Shown piece by piece: positions 1 through 6,905 of a DNA stretch of 11,802 nt. Each line of letters opens with the position of its first letter. Positions within the stretch are counted from its first letter, which is position 1. Position numbers and translations under genes: made by a program. The notes beneath the pieces are model-generated. The model did not search any database and had not been told where the DNA came from. It saw only the letters and a list, made by a program, of their open reading frames with translations. The stretch lies in the NCBI GenBank assembly GCA_003154025.1, contig PMCE01000438.1:1-11802 (forward strand), written 5' to 3'. This DNA comes from Syntrophaceae bacterium. Its GTDB lineage: Bacteria; Desulfobacterota; SM23-61.

Positions 1-41
1 GGGACCGATTTACCGGGTGTGGAGAAAGGAGGATTTGCTGA
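1..41 (+). promoter_or_regulatory. leader of korD with strong ribosome binding site
   Basis: These bases precede the first gene. They contain a very good Shine-Dalgarno sequence, AAAGGAGG at about 25-32, some 9 bases before the ATG at 42. A TGA at 39-41 directly abuts that ATG and could close an upstream gene whose body lies outside the window. The frame ending there shows only 12 codons, too few to recognise. No promoter is visible in this short stretch, so the korD operon may start further upstream. Confidence 0.5.
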
Positions 42-275
42 ATGGCCATCACCATCATCAAGGACTTTTGCAAGGGCTGCGGTTTCTGTATCGCCCACTG
101 CCCGAAGAAGGTCTATGAACTTTCCGGAGAGATGAACAAGAAGGGCTATCGCCTGCCCGACCCGGTGCGGATCGGAGACTGCACCGAGTGCGGCATCTGC
201 GACCTGTACTGTCCGGATTTCGCCATCGTCCTGGAGAAGACCAAGAAAAAAGGAAAAGGAAAGGAGGCCCGCTGA
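42..275 (+). CDS. korD: 2-oxoacid:ferredoxin oxidoreductase, delta (ferredoxin) subunit
   Basis: This 77-residue protein is an 8Fe ferredoxin-like subunit. Two classic CxxCxxCxxxCP motifs are visible, with cysteines at residues 10, 13, 16, 20 and 47, 50, 53, 57, each set able to hold a [4Fe-4S] cluster. In this enzyme family such a subunit passes electrons from the thiamine-diphosphate site to soluble ferredoxin in the cytoplasm. The role follows from its place: it is the first of four genes, its stop codon shares one base with the start of the alpha gene, and the remaining subunits follow. The tail is lysine-rich (residues 66-75), and the DNA coding for it also carries the ribosome binding site of korA. 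Family membership is near certain. The substrate of the complex (2-oxoglutarate, branched-chain 2-oxoacid or other) is not shown by this subunit. Confidence 0.93.
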   Translation: MAITIIKDFCKGCGFCIAHCPKKVYELSGEMNKKGYRLPDPVRIGDCTECGICDLYCPDFAIVLEKTKKKGKGKEAR

Positions 276-1435
276 TGCCCTCAGGAGTGAAACCGGGAAG
301 GTACTTTGTTCAGGGTGACGAGGCCGTCGCCGAGGGGGCCATCGCTGCCGGTTGCCGATTCTTCGCCGGTTATCCCATCACCCCCTCCTCGGAAACTTCG
401 GAGACCATGGCCCGGCGTTTACCCGAGGTGGGGGGAGTCTGTCTGCAGATGGAAGATGAACTCGCCTCCATCCACGCCGTGGGAGGAGCCTCGGTCGGGG
501 GATTGAAGGCCATGACCATTTCCTCCGGACCGGGGATCAGCCTGAAACTGGAAGGACTGGGATGGGGAATCAAGAACGAAATCCCCTACGTAGTCGTCGA
601 CATCCAGAGAGCCGGTCCCAGCAACGGCGTCGCCACCCGCGTGGGACAGGGGGATCTCTACACGGTCCGCTACGGTTCCGCCGGGGGAAACCACTGCGCC
701 ATCGCCCTCTCCCCCAAATCGACCCAGGAGGCCTTCGACCTGACCATTGAATGCTTCAACCTCTCGGAAATCTTCCGCTGCCCCGTATTCCTTCTGTCCG
801 ATGAGACCGTGGGGCACACCCGGGAGCTTCTGGTCATCCCCCCGGAAGAAGATTTGAAGGTGGTCAAAAGGTTCAAGCCCACCGTCCCCCCGGAAGAATT
901 TCTCATGTACCCCCTGGATACCCCGGGAGTCATCCAGTATCCCTTCCCCAATATCGGCGAGGGGTACGGCATCTGCGTCTCCCCCTACACGCACACCTCC
1001 AAGGGCTATGCCAGCACGGCCCAGGATATTCAGGAGAAGATGGCCAAGAGGCTGGTTTACAAAGTGACCGAAAACCTCGACAAGCTGGTTCGGGTGGAGA
1101 AACAGAAGATGGAGGATGCCGAGTTTGCGGTCATCGCCTACGGGGGAAATGCCCGTCCGGCCATGGCCGCCGTGGACATCGCCCGGGAGAGAGGGATGAG
1201 GGTGGGGTTCTTCCGCCCCATCATCATCTGGCCCTTCCCCGACGGGGAGGTCCTCAAGGTGGCCGAAAAGGTGAAAAGCATCCTGGTCTGCGAACTGAAC
1301 ATCGACGGGCAGCTCTCCCGCGAGGTCGCCCGGGCGGCCAAAGGAAAAGCAGAGGTCTACCATCTCGGTTCCGGCGGTGTAGAACCCCATCTTCCCATGC
1401 AGATTTTCAACGAGATAAGGAGGTGGTATCAATGA
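275..1435 (+). CDS. korA: 2-oxoacid:ferredoxin oxidoreductase, alpha subunit
   Basis: This 386-residue alpha subunit belongs to the 2-oxoacid:acceptor oxidoreductase family, which converts a 2-oxoacid plus CoA to acyl-CoA and CO2 while reducing ferredoxin. Residues 33-40 carry the diagnostic YPITPSSE motif. It is followed by the pyrimidine-domain features MEDELASIHAVGGAS and TISSGPG, and by an IQRAGPSNG stretch. The second half is the transketolase C-terminal-like domain. I chose the ATG at 275 because AAGGAGG lies at 261-267 and the start shares one base with the korD stop (TGATG). An in-frame upstream start at 188 would lie deep inside korD. The gene ends in a 4-base ATGA overlap with korB, suggesting coupled translation. 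The alpha and beta subunits are separate, as in Kor/Vor enzymes and unlike the single-chain pyruvate enzyme. KorA and VorB are hard to tell apart by eye. Confidence 0.93.
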   Translation: MPSGVKPGRYFVQGDEAVAEGAIAAGCRFFAGYPITPSSETSETMARRLPEVGGVCLQMEDELASIHAVGGASVGGLKAMTISSGPGISLKLEGLGWGIKNEIPYVVVDIQRAGPSNGVATRVGQGDLYTVRYGSAGGNHCAIALSPKSTQEAFDLTIECFNLSEIFRCPVFLLSDETVGHTRELLVIPPEEDLKVVKRFKPTVPPEEFLMYPLDTPGVIQYPFPNIGEGYGICVSPYTHTSKGYASTAQDIQEKMAKRLVYKVTENLDKLVRVEKQKMEDAEFAVIAYGGNARPAMAAVDIARERGMRVGFFRPIIIWPFPDGEVLKVAEKVKSILVCELNIDGQLSREVARAAKGKAEVYHLGSGGVEPHLPMQIFNEIRRWYQ

Positions 1436-2286
1436 GCGCGGTCGGTGAAAATTTGAAACTGCTCCACCCTTTGGTCGAAAAATATCTCCGCAAGGAGCGT
1501 ATGCCCCATATGGCGTGTTCCGGGTGCGGCATCGGCCAGGTGACCCATTCCGTTCTGCTGGCCGTCGACGAGCTGGGATTAACCCCTAAGGATACGGTCT
1601 GGGTGCAGGGAGTCGGCTGCAGCAGCCGGATCACGTATTCCACCTGGGCGGGAGACAATATCGACGCCCATCACGGCCGGATCTTTGCCGTGGCCACCGG
1701 GCTCAAGATGGCCCGGCCGGACATGAACTTCATCCTCTTTACCGGCGACGGAGACTGCGGGGCCATCGGCGGCAACCACTTCATCCACGCCTGCCGGCGG
1801 AACCTGGATGTGACCGCCATCCTCTTCAATAACGGGATCTACGGCATGACCGGCGGGCAGGTCGCGCCCACTTCCCCGGTGGGCGCGGTCACCACCACGA
1901 CCCCTTACGGGAACCTCGAAGATCCCTTCGACATGTGCCAGATGGCGGTGGCCGCCGGCGCCGCTTACGTGGCCCGCTGGAGGTCCACCGACTTCAAGCC
2001 CCTGGTCGCCTCGATCAAGAAAGGCATCCAGACCAAGGGCCTGGCCTTTATCGAAGTCCTGCTCCAGTGCCCGACGAACTTCGGCCGCTATGTGCTGAAG
2101 ACCAGCTCCCCCCACGAAGTGGTGAAGTGGATCAAAGAGCACTCCGTTTCGCAGAAGGATGCGCAAAAGCTCAGCCGGGACGAATTGGCCGGCAAGTACC
2201 TCCTGGGCGAATTTGTCCACCGCCCGGAACGGAAAGGGATTGTGGAGCGGTACCAAGAATTCTTGAAAGCCCATCAGAAGGAGTAA
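1432..2286 (+). CDS. korB: 2-oxoacid:ferredoxin oxidoreductase, beta (TPP-binding) subunit
   Basis: This 284-residue beta subunit carries the thiamine-diphosphate and Mg2+ site. The binding motif begins at GDGD (residues 105-108), runs through AIGGNHFIHACRRN, and ends in NN (133-134) followed by IYGMTGGQ. A CSGCGIG motif at residues 29-35 and C63 in GVGCSS are typical of the subunits that work beside a separate ferredoxin subunit. The ATG at 1432 is preferred over the GTG at 1423, because the GTG overlaps the Shine-Dalgarno sequence AAGGAGG (1417-1423) whereas the ATG lies 8 bases after it. The start overlaps the korA stop by 4 bases. The protein should pair with KorA in the cytoplasm. No key motif is missing, so the complex looks functional. 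Confidence 0.94.
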   Translation: MSAVGENLKLLHPLVEKYLRKERMPHMACSGCGIGQVTHSVLLAVDELGLTPKDTVWVQGVGCSSRITYSTWAGDNIDAHHGRIFAVATGLKMARPDMNFILFTGDGDCGAIGGNHFIHACRRNLDVTAILFNNGIYGMTGGQVAPTSPVGAVTTTTPYGNLEDPFDMCQMAVAAGAAYVARWRSTDFKPLVASIKKGIQTKGLAFIEVLLQCPTNFGRYVLKTSSPHEVVKWIKEHSVSQKDAQKLSRDELAGKYLLGEFVHRPERKGIVERYQEFLKAHQKE

Positions 2287-2290
2287 GGAA

Positions 2291-2827
2291 ATGGCCCGTC
2301 AGGAAGTCCGTTTTGCTGGATTCGGAGGTCAGGGTCTGCTCCTGGCCGGCATCCTCCTGGGAAAGACCGCCTGTCTCTTCGGCGGAAAGCAGGCGGCGCA
2401 GACCCAGTCTTATGGAACCGAAGCCCGGGGAGGCGCCAGCCAGTGTAACGTGGTTATCGATGACCAGGAGATCACCTATGTAGGCGTAGTCGCCCCCGAT
2501 GTCTTTGTGGTCATGTCCCAGGAGGCCTATGACAAGCTCGTCGGAGAGGTCAAAGAGGGGGGAGTGGTCTTTTACGATTCCGACCTGGTGAAGATCAGGG
2601 AAAACCCCAAGCTGCGCCAGATTCCCGTCCCCTCCACCAGTACCGCCAAAGAATTGGGCAGGCAGATGGTGGCCAACGTGGTCATGCTGGGAGCCATGGT
2701 GGAAGGGACCAAGATTCTGCAGGCTGACCAGGTCAAAATCTGTTTGAAGGACAGCGTACCCCCGGGGACGGAAGAATTAAACCTCAAGGCCTTTGACCAG
2801 GGGAGGTCGCTGTATAAAAGCCCGTGA
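2291..2827 (+). CDS. korC: 2-oxoacid:ferredoxin oxidoreductase, gamma subunit
   Basis: This 178-residue gamma subunit matches the catalytic domain of pyruvate/ketoisovalerate oxidoreductases, which binds CoA and closes the active complex. Visible features are the N-terminal GFGGQG loop (residues 10-15) and the SYGTEARGGAS stretch (residues 40-50), both characteristic of the family, and a length that is normal for it. The ATG at 2291 follows AAGGAG at 2278-2283 and lies 4 bases after the korB stop. It is the last gene of the compact korDABC unit. After its stop at 2825-2827 the spacing opens up and an imperfect inverted repeat follows, which suggests the transcription unit may end here. Confidence 0.92.
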   Translation: MARQEVRFAGFGGQGLLLAGILLGKTACLFGGKQAAQTQSYGTEARGGASQCNVVIDDQEITYVGVVAPDVFVVMSQEAYDKLVGEVKEGGVVFYDSDLVKIRENPKLRQIPVPSTSTAKELGRQMVANVVMLGAMVEGTKILQADQVKICLKDSVPPGTEELNLKAFDQGRSLYKSP

Positions 2828-2900
2828 GTTGAGAGGTGGGAGTAGAGAGTTGGAACGGCCCGCTTTTAACAACTCCCAATTCTTACCCCCCAATTCACTC
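2826..2900. repeat. weak imperfect inverted repeat between korC and the UxaA-type gene
   Basis: The left arm (about 2826-2852) reads GAGTTGAGAGGTGGG and continues to AGAGTTG. The reverse complement of the right arm (about 2870-2900) has the same ends, GAG and GGAGTTG, and a similar G-rich middle, but needs several small gaps to align. The design resembles the clearer inverted repeats elsewhere in the window. The spacer is only 88 bases and also holds the ribosome binding site AGGAGG of the next gene. It may be a decayed repeat or a poor terminator hairpin. Confidence 0.35.
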
Positions 2901-2915
2901 TTCCAGGAGGTCCAA

Positions 2916-4079
2916 ATGGACAGCTTTCTAGGCTACCCCCGTCGGAACGGCCGGGCTGGAACCCGGAATTATCTGGCCATTATCCCGACGGTCTTCTGCG
3001 CCAATGAGGTGGCCCAGGCCATCGCCAAAAAATTCAAAAGCGCCAGGCCTCTGCTCCACCATCAGGGTTGCGCCCAACTCAAGCCCGATGTGGACCGGGT
3101 GACCCAGACCCTGATCAGCCTGGGAGCAAACCCCAATGTGGGGGCCGTATTGCTCGTGGGACTGGGGTGTGAGAGCGTTTCCCTTCCGGAAATCTACAAG
3201 GGCCTGAAGGATCGCGGGCAGAAGGTGGAGAAGGTCCTCATCCAGGCGGTGGGCGGGATGAAGAAGGCCACCCAACGGGGGCTTGAACTGGCCGCCAAAT
3301 TGGATCAGGCCTTATCCCGGATGAAACGGAAGCCGGTTCCCGCGAGTCACCTCGCCATGGGAATTAAATGCGGGTCTTCCGACACCACCTCCGGGCTGGT
3401 CAGCAACCCCGCGGTGGGAGCGGCCAGCGACATCCTTCTGGCCGAAGGCGGGGCGGTCATTTTCGGGGAGACGACGGAATTCATCGGAGCGGAACATCTT
3501 CTGGCCCGAAGAGCGGCGAATGCGGAAGTGGCCGCGAAGATCATCCACATCGTGAACCGGATGGAAGACCGGGTAAAAGCCCTGGGTTTTGACATGCGGG
3601 GAGGAAACCCCACGCCGGGGAATATTCGCGGGGGGCTGACCACCATCGAAGAGAAATCCCTGGGGGCCATCTGCAAATCCGGTTCCATGCCCATCGACGG
3701 GGTCCTGGAATACGGCGAGTCTATCCAGGGAAAAGGCCTCTTCGCCCTGGATTCTCCGGGCAAAGAGGCGGAGATCATGACCGGTCTGTCCGCAGCCGGG
3801 GCCAACGTCATTGTCTTTTCCACCGGGGGAGGAGCACCGCAGGGCTATCCCCTCGTCCCGGTGATCAAGGTGGCCGGCAATCCCGCCAAGGTCCGGGCCA
3901 TGAAGGATCATATCGACCTCGACGCCAGCGGGGTTCTATCCGGCCAAGTCAGCATCGATGAAGTCGGACGGCAGATCTACGAGACCCTTCTGGCTGTGGG
4001 CGGCGGCAAGAAAGTGAAGGCCGAAACCTTGAAGTACGACCAGACCGTGGAGATCTATACCACCGGACCGACGATCTGA
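2916..4079 (+). CDS. UxaA-family dehydratase/sulfo-lyase, large subunit only
   Basis: This 387-residue protein belongs to the UxaA/GarD C-terminal family, Fe-S or metal-dependent lyases that include altronate dehydratase (UxaA), galactarate dehydratase (GarD) and (2R)-sulfolactate sulfo-lyase beta subunit (SuyB). It opens with GYPRRNGRAGTRNY, then shows HQGCAQL (C52), GLGCE (C85) and MGIKCGSSDTTSG (C152), which are likely cluster or metal ligands, and later GGGAPQGYP. The start is the ATG at 2916 after AGGAGG at 2905-2910. A longer in-frame reading from 2793 would run into korC and adds no domain. E. coli UxaA is about 495 residues because of an N-terminal SAF domain. Here that domain is absent and no small subunit gene lies beside it, so the length fits SuyB or a split enzyme. 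The substrate is undetermined. Confidence 0.82.
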   Translation: MDSFLGYPRRNGRAGTRNYLAIIPTVFCANEVAQAIAKKFKSARPLLHHQGCAQLKPDVDRVTQTLISLGANPNVGAVLLVGLGCESVSLPEIYKGLKDRGQKVEKVLIQAVGGMKKATQRGLELAAKLDQALSRMKRKPVPASHLAMGIKCGSSDTTSGLVSNPAVGAASDILLAEGGAVIFGETTEFIGAEHLLARRAANAEVAAKIIHIVNRMEDRVKALGFDMRGGNPTPGNIRGGLTTIEEKSLGAICKSGSMPIDGVLEYGESIQGKGLFALDSPGKEAEIMTGLSAAGANVIVFSTGGGAPQGYPLVPVIKVAGNPAKVRAMKDHIDLDASGVLSGQVSIDEVGRQIYETLLAVGGGKKVKAETLKYDQTVEIYTTGPTI

Positions 4080-4272
4080 TTGCGAATTGCGCATTGTTCA
4101 TTGCGAATTGAAAGAACCAAAACAGGAATATCCGATTTCAGATTGCAGATGGCAGATTTAACAAAGAGCAAAACAAGGGCAGCTGATTGCGGATTGAAAA
4201 ACCAATGGGCGATGTTTAATCTTTGGTTTTTGTAGTCTTTCAATTCCCAATTCGCAATGCACAATTCGCAAT
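4079..4272. repeat. inverted-repeat element A, copy 1 (36-base arms)
   Basis: The left arm 4079-4114 and the reverse complement of the right arm 4237-4272 have the same length (36 bases) and match at 31 positions without gaps. Both arms are made of words such as ATTGCGAATTG. The core of about 122 bases contains ACCAAAACAGGA (4117-4128), a run of CAGATT-like words (about 4138-4160), and a small AT-rich hairpin of AAAAACCAA (4197-4205) against TTGGTTTTT (4223-4231), followed by more T. A second copy of the family lies at 6906-7109. The left end touches the stop codon of the UxaA-type gene and the right end lies 15 bases before the next start. No flanking duplication of target bases is evident. 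It could be a non-autonomous mobile repeat, a transcript-end structure, or both. No real gene is seen in it. Confidence 0.8.
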
Positions 4273-4287
4273 TTCAAGGTATATTTT

Positions 4288-5046
4288 ATGCTCACCGCTA
4301 AGCAAGACGGACCCGTGGCGGCCATCACGATCAACCGTCCCGAAGCGCTCAATACCCTCACCCACGAGTTGATCCTCACCTTGACGGGCGAAATCAACCG
4401 TTGGAGCAGGGAAAAGGATGTGCGGGTCATCATCCTTACCGGAAGCGGCGACAGAGCCTTTGTGGGCGGGGTGGATGTAAAGGCCATGATGGACTTGGAC
4501 CCGGACGGGGCGGAGAGGTTCATTACCGATTTGCACCGCTGCTTCCTGGCCATCCGCCGGTCGGAAAAGCTGGTCATCGCTTCCATCAACGGTTTTGCCC
4601 TGGGGGGCGGGTTGGAGATGGTGGCGGCCTGCGACCTGCGAATCGCCTCCGACCGGGCCCGCTTCGGCATGCCCGAAGTGCGGGTGGGAATTCCGTCGGT
4701 CATCGAGGCCGCCTACCTCCCCCGGTTAATCGGCCTAGGGCGCGCCGCGGAGATGGTTTATCTGGGGGAAATGATCGACGCCCTGGAAGCCCGGCGGATC
4801 GGGTTGATCAACCAGGTTGTCCCCTACCCCCAGTTAAATGAGGCGACGCGGCAGATGGCGGAAAAAGCTCTCCAATACGGCCCATCCGCTATGGTCTTGC
4901 AGAAGAAACTCATCGCTCAGTGGATGGATCTCCATCTGAGTGATGCGGCAGAAGCGGGGATCCGGGCCTTCCGGGAATGCTACAAAACGCCTGAACCTAA
5001 AGAGGGGATGAAAGCCTTTCTCGAAAAACGAAAGCCAAAATACTAG
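4288..5046 (+). CDS. enoyl-CoA hydratase/isomerase family protein (crotonase fold)
   Basis: This 252-residue cytoplasmic protein has the full crotonase fold signature. The oxyanion-hole region is GDRAFVGGVDVKAM (about residues 54-67) and NGFALGGGLEMV (101-112). The two acidic residues that act in water addition by classical enoyl-CoA hydratase (E144 and E164 in the rat enzyme) correspond to E110 and E130, with the same spacing of 20. The usual PGAGGTQRL segment is replaced by PSVIEAAYLPRL (136-147), which marks a divergent subfamily, so the substrate could differ from simple crotonyl-CoA. The ATG at 4288 has only a weak AAGG upstream (about 4275-4278), within bases directly following inverted-repeat element A. 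Hydratase activity is plausible from the two glutamates, while isomerase or lyase activity cannot be excluded. Confidence 0.87.
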   Translation: MLTAKQDGPVAAITINRPEALNTLTHELILTLTGEINRWSREKDVRVIILTGSGDRAFVGGVDVKAMMDLDPDGAERFITDLHRCFLAIRRSEKLVIASINGFALGGGLEMVAACDLRIASDRARFGMPEVRVGIPSVIEAAYLPRLIGLGRAAEMVYLGEMIDALEARRIGLINQVVPYPQLNEATRQMAEKALQYGPSAMVLQKKLIAQWMDLHLSDAAEAGIRAFRECYKTPEPKEGMKAFLEKRKPKY

Positions 5047-5112
5047 GATTGATCAATTAGCAATGGTCAATGGGCGAATGTCGACTCACTATTCATAAAA
5101 GGAGGTTGGGGC

Positions 5113-5904
5113 ATGGGAAAAAAGGTATTGGGCCTTCTGGCGGTATCCGTATTTCTGGGTATGACTTTCTTCTCCCCTTTCCTTCCTGCCGCCGAGATTG
5201 GCAAAGGGGTAAAGATTACCTACTTGGGTCATTCGGCCTTCAAGCTCGTTTCCCCTCAGGGAGTGATCATCGTGATCGACCCCTATCTAAGCAACAATCC
5301 CAAGACTCCTCCGGATCAAAAAGAAGTGGACAAAGCCGACCTGATTCTAGTCACTCATGGCCATGGGGACCACCTGGGGGACACGGTGGCCATTGCCCAG
5401 AAGACCAATGCCACGGCGGTAGTCATGGCTGAACTGGCCACCTACCTTTCCAATAAAGGGGTGAAGAATTTGGTCCGAATGAATAAAGGCGGGAGCTACA
5501 CCTTCAAAGGGATCCGGATCACCATGGTCAATGCCCAGCACAGCTCCTCGGTCACCGAAGGGAATCAGGTAATTTATGCCGGCGAGCCCGTAGGCTTTAT
5601 CATCCGCTTCGAAAACGGATTCACCGTCTACCACGCGGGAGATACTTCGGTCATGGCCGACATGAAAATCTTTGGGGAAATTTATACCCCCGCCCTGGCT
5701 TTTCTCCCCATCGGCAGCCATTTCACCATGGACCCTCAGGAAGCGGCTTATGCCTGCAAGCTGCTGCGGCCTCAATATGTGATCCCCATGCATTACGGAA
5801 CCTTCCCGGTCTTGACCGGCACTCCGGAGGCCTTCATCGAGGTGATGAAGGGCCAGCCGAAGGTCAAGGTCATAGCGATGAACCCCGGGCAGACGATAGA
5901 GTAA
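5113..5904 (+). CDS. UPF0173-like metallo-beta-lactamase-fold hydrolase with signal peptide
   Basis: This 263-residue protein has the metal site of the metallo-beta-lactamase superfamily: HGHGDH at residues 82-87, H143 (AQHSSS), D177 in YHAGDTS, and H227 in PMHYGTFP. The LGHSAF motif near residue 40 and the overall order match the UPF0173 metal-dependent hydrolase group. Members of that group are usually about 225 residues and cytosolic. Here an extra N-terminal segment has two lysines (K3, K4), a hydrophobic core (about residues 5-24) and a possible cut near LPAAE, which looks like a Sec signal peptide. The enzyme therefore probably acts outside the cytoplasm. The ATG at 5113 follows AAAAGGAGG (about 5098-5106). 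The 66-base spacer before it has a few ATTAGCAATGG-like words resembling the repeats. The substrate is unknown and no link to the neighbouring pathway is shown. Confidence 0.83.
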   Translation: MGKKVLGLLAVSVFLGMTFFSPFLPAAEIGKGVKITYLGHSAFKLVSPQGVIIVIDPYLSNNPKTPPDQKEVDKADLILVTHGHGDHLGDTVAIAQKTNATAVVMAELATYLSNKGVKNLVRMNKGGSYTFKGIRITMVNAQHSSSVTEGNQVIYAGEPVGFIIRFENGFTVYHAGDTSVMADMKIFGEIYTPALAFLPIGSHFTMDPQEAAYACKLLRPQYVIPMHYGTFPVLTGTPEAFIEVMKGQPKVKVIAMNPGQTIE

Positions 5905-5933
5905 GACATTTCAGATCAACTTCGGGAGGTGGC

Positions 5934-6873
5934 ATGTACGGTTACATGCGAAGGATTTTGCGCATCGATCTGACCCAGCAGAATTCCAGCGTGGAAAACT
6001 TCGACGAGGCCTTTGCGAGAAAATTCCTGGGCGGGAATGGTTTTGCAGCTAAAATCCTGTACGATGGGCTGGGGAAAGGGGTGGATCCTTTCTCTCCGGA
6101 AAACCTGGTGGTCTTCGCCGTAGGGCCGATTACGGATACTCCCCTGCCCAGTACCAGCCGGGCTTATGTAGCCACGCAATCCCCCTTGAACGGGCTTTTC
6201 TTTGATCCCACCTTCGGCGGCCGTTTTGCCATCACCCAGAAACGCACCGGATTCGAAGCCATCGTCATCTCGGGAAAAGCCAGATCTCCCGTGTATCTGG
6301 TGGTCGACGAATCCGGCGTGCAGTTCAAACCCGACGCCCCCTTGTGGGGGAAATTGACGAAAGAGACGGAGGAAGCCATCACGATGCCCGTCCAACGCTC
6401 CAGTATGCCGGAGAGTTCGACCGTACCAAAGCCCAGGTCGCCCCGATCTTTGCCTTCCGGACGCAGAATTTTACCGCCCTGGATGATTCGTTGACCCAAT
6501 GCCGTTTCGCCAGCGAAAGGGGCTTTGGGGGGTAATCAATGAGAACTATGTGAAAATGATCGACGCGGTCATTGGGTGGATTGTGACCTTGGAGGAGCTG
6601 GAAAGAACCGGCGAGCAGATCTACAACCTGGAAAGGGCTTTCAACTGCCGGGAAGCGGTTAGCCGTAAGGATGATGCCCTTCCCTATCGAACCTCCCAGC
6701 AGGTGATCCCGGAGGGACCTTCCAAATGGATGTCCACTCCACCGGACGAGTTCAAGGAAATGCTGGAGGAGTATTACCGCTTGCGCGGATGGGATTCCAA
6801 CGGGATCCCCACCGGGAAGAAACTCATGGCCCTGGGCCTGCCGGAGGCGGCGAGGGACCTGTGCCCAAAGTGA
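5934..6873 (+). pseudogene. aor: aldehyde:ferredoxin oxidoreductase remnant (internal deletion plus frameshift)
   Basis: The ends of a tungsten/molybdopterin aldehyde:ferredoxin oxidoreductase are here but not its middle. From the ATG at 5934 (GGGAGGT upstream) a normal N-terminus runs about 149 residues, with FLGGNGFAAKILYDGL, VGPITDTPLPSTSRAYV and LWGKLTKETEE. Near 6380-6400 the sequence jumps, in another frame, to the C-terminal part LQYAGEFDRT...NFTALDDSLTQCRF. A second shift at the G-run 6527-6532 puts the last segment (INENYVKMIDAVIGW, GEQIYNLERAFNCREA, LEEYYRLRGWD) in a third frame ending at 6873. Intact members are about 600 residues. Roughly 300 are missing, including the CxxCxxxC cluster motif and most pterin contacts. 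An assembly error or misjoin is the alternative. When intact, such enzymes interconvert aldehydes and acids using ferredoxin, matching the korDABC context. Confidence 0.85.
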
Positions 6874-6905
6874 GGATGAGCCTGCGGGCCGGGGAGGCCT
6901 GATTG

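Noticed and set aside
419..1432. 337-codon minus-strand open frame over korA
   Set aside because: Antisense shadow of a certain gene, with a glycine/aspartate/histidine-rich translation typical of reversed GC-rich codons.
1423..1434. GTG at 1423 as korB start
   Set aside because: The GTG is part of the Shine-Dalgarno sequence itself. The ATG at 1432 has correct spacing and the usual ATGA overlap.
4055..4264. Short minus-strand frame with peptide words like CAIRNQ and ANWELK
   Set aside because: It is translation of repeat element A. The same low-complexity words appear at 6940-7140 on the other strand.
4079..4272. CRISPR array suggested by repeated ATTGCGAATTG words
   Set aside because: The repeats are inverted and irregularly spaced, there are no equal-length unique spacers, and there are no cas genes nearby.
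5047..5112. Further copy of repeat element A before the hydrolase gene
   Set aside because: Only a few related words (TTAGCAATGGTCAATGG) are present and no pairing arm was found. At most it is a fragment.
6344..6535. Independent 63-codon gene
   Set aside because: Its second half is clearly the AOR C-terminal region (ALDDSLTQCRF), so it is a piece of the broken aor gene.
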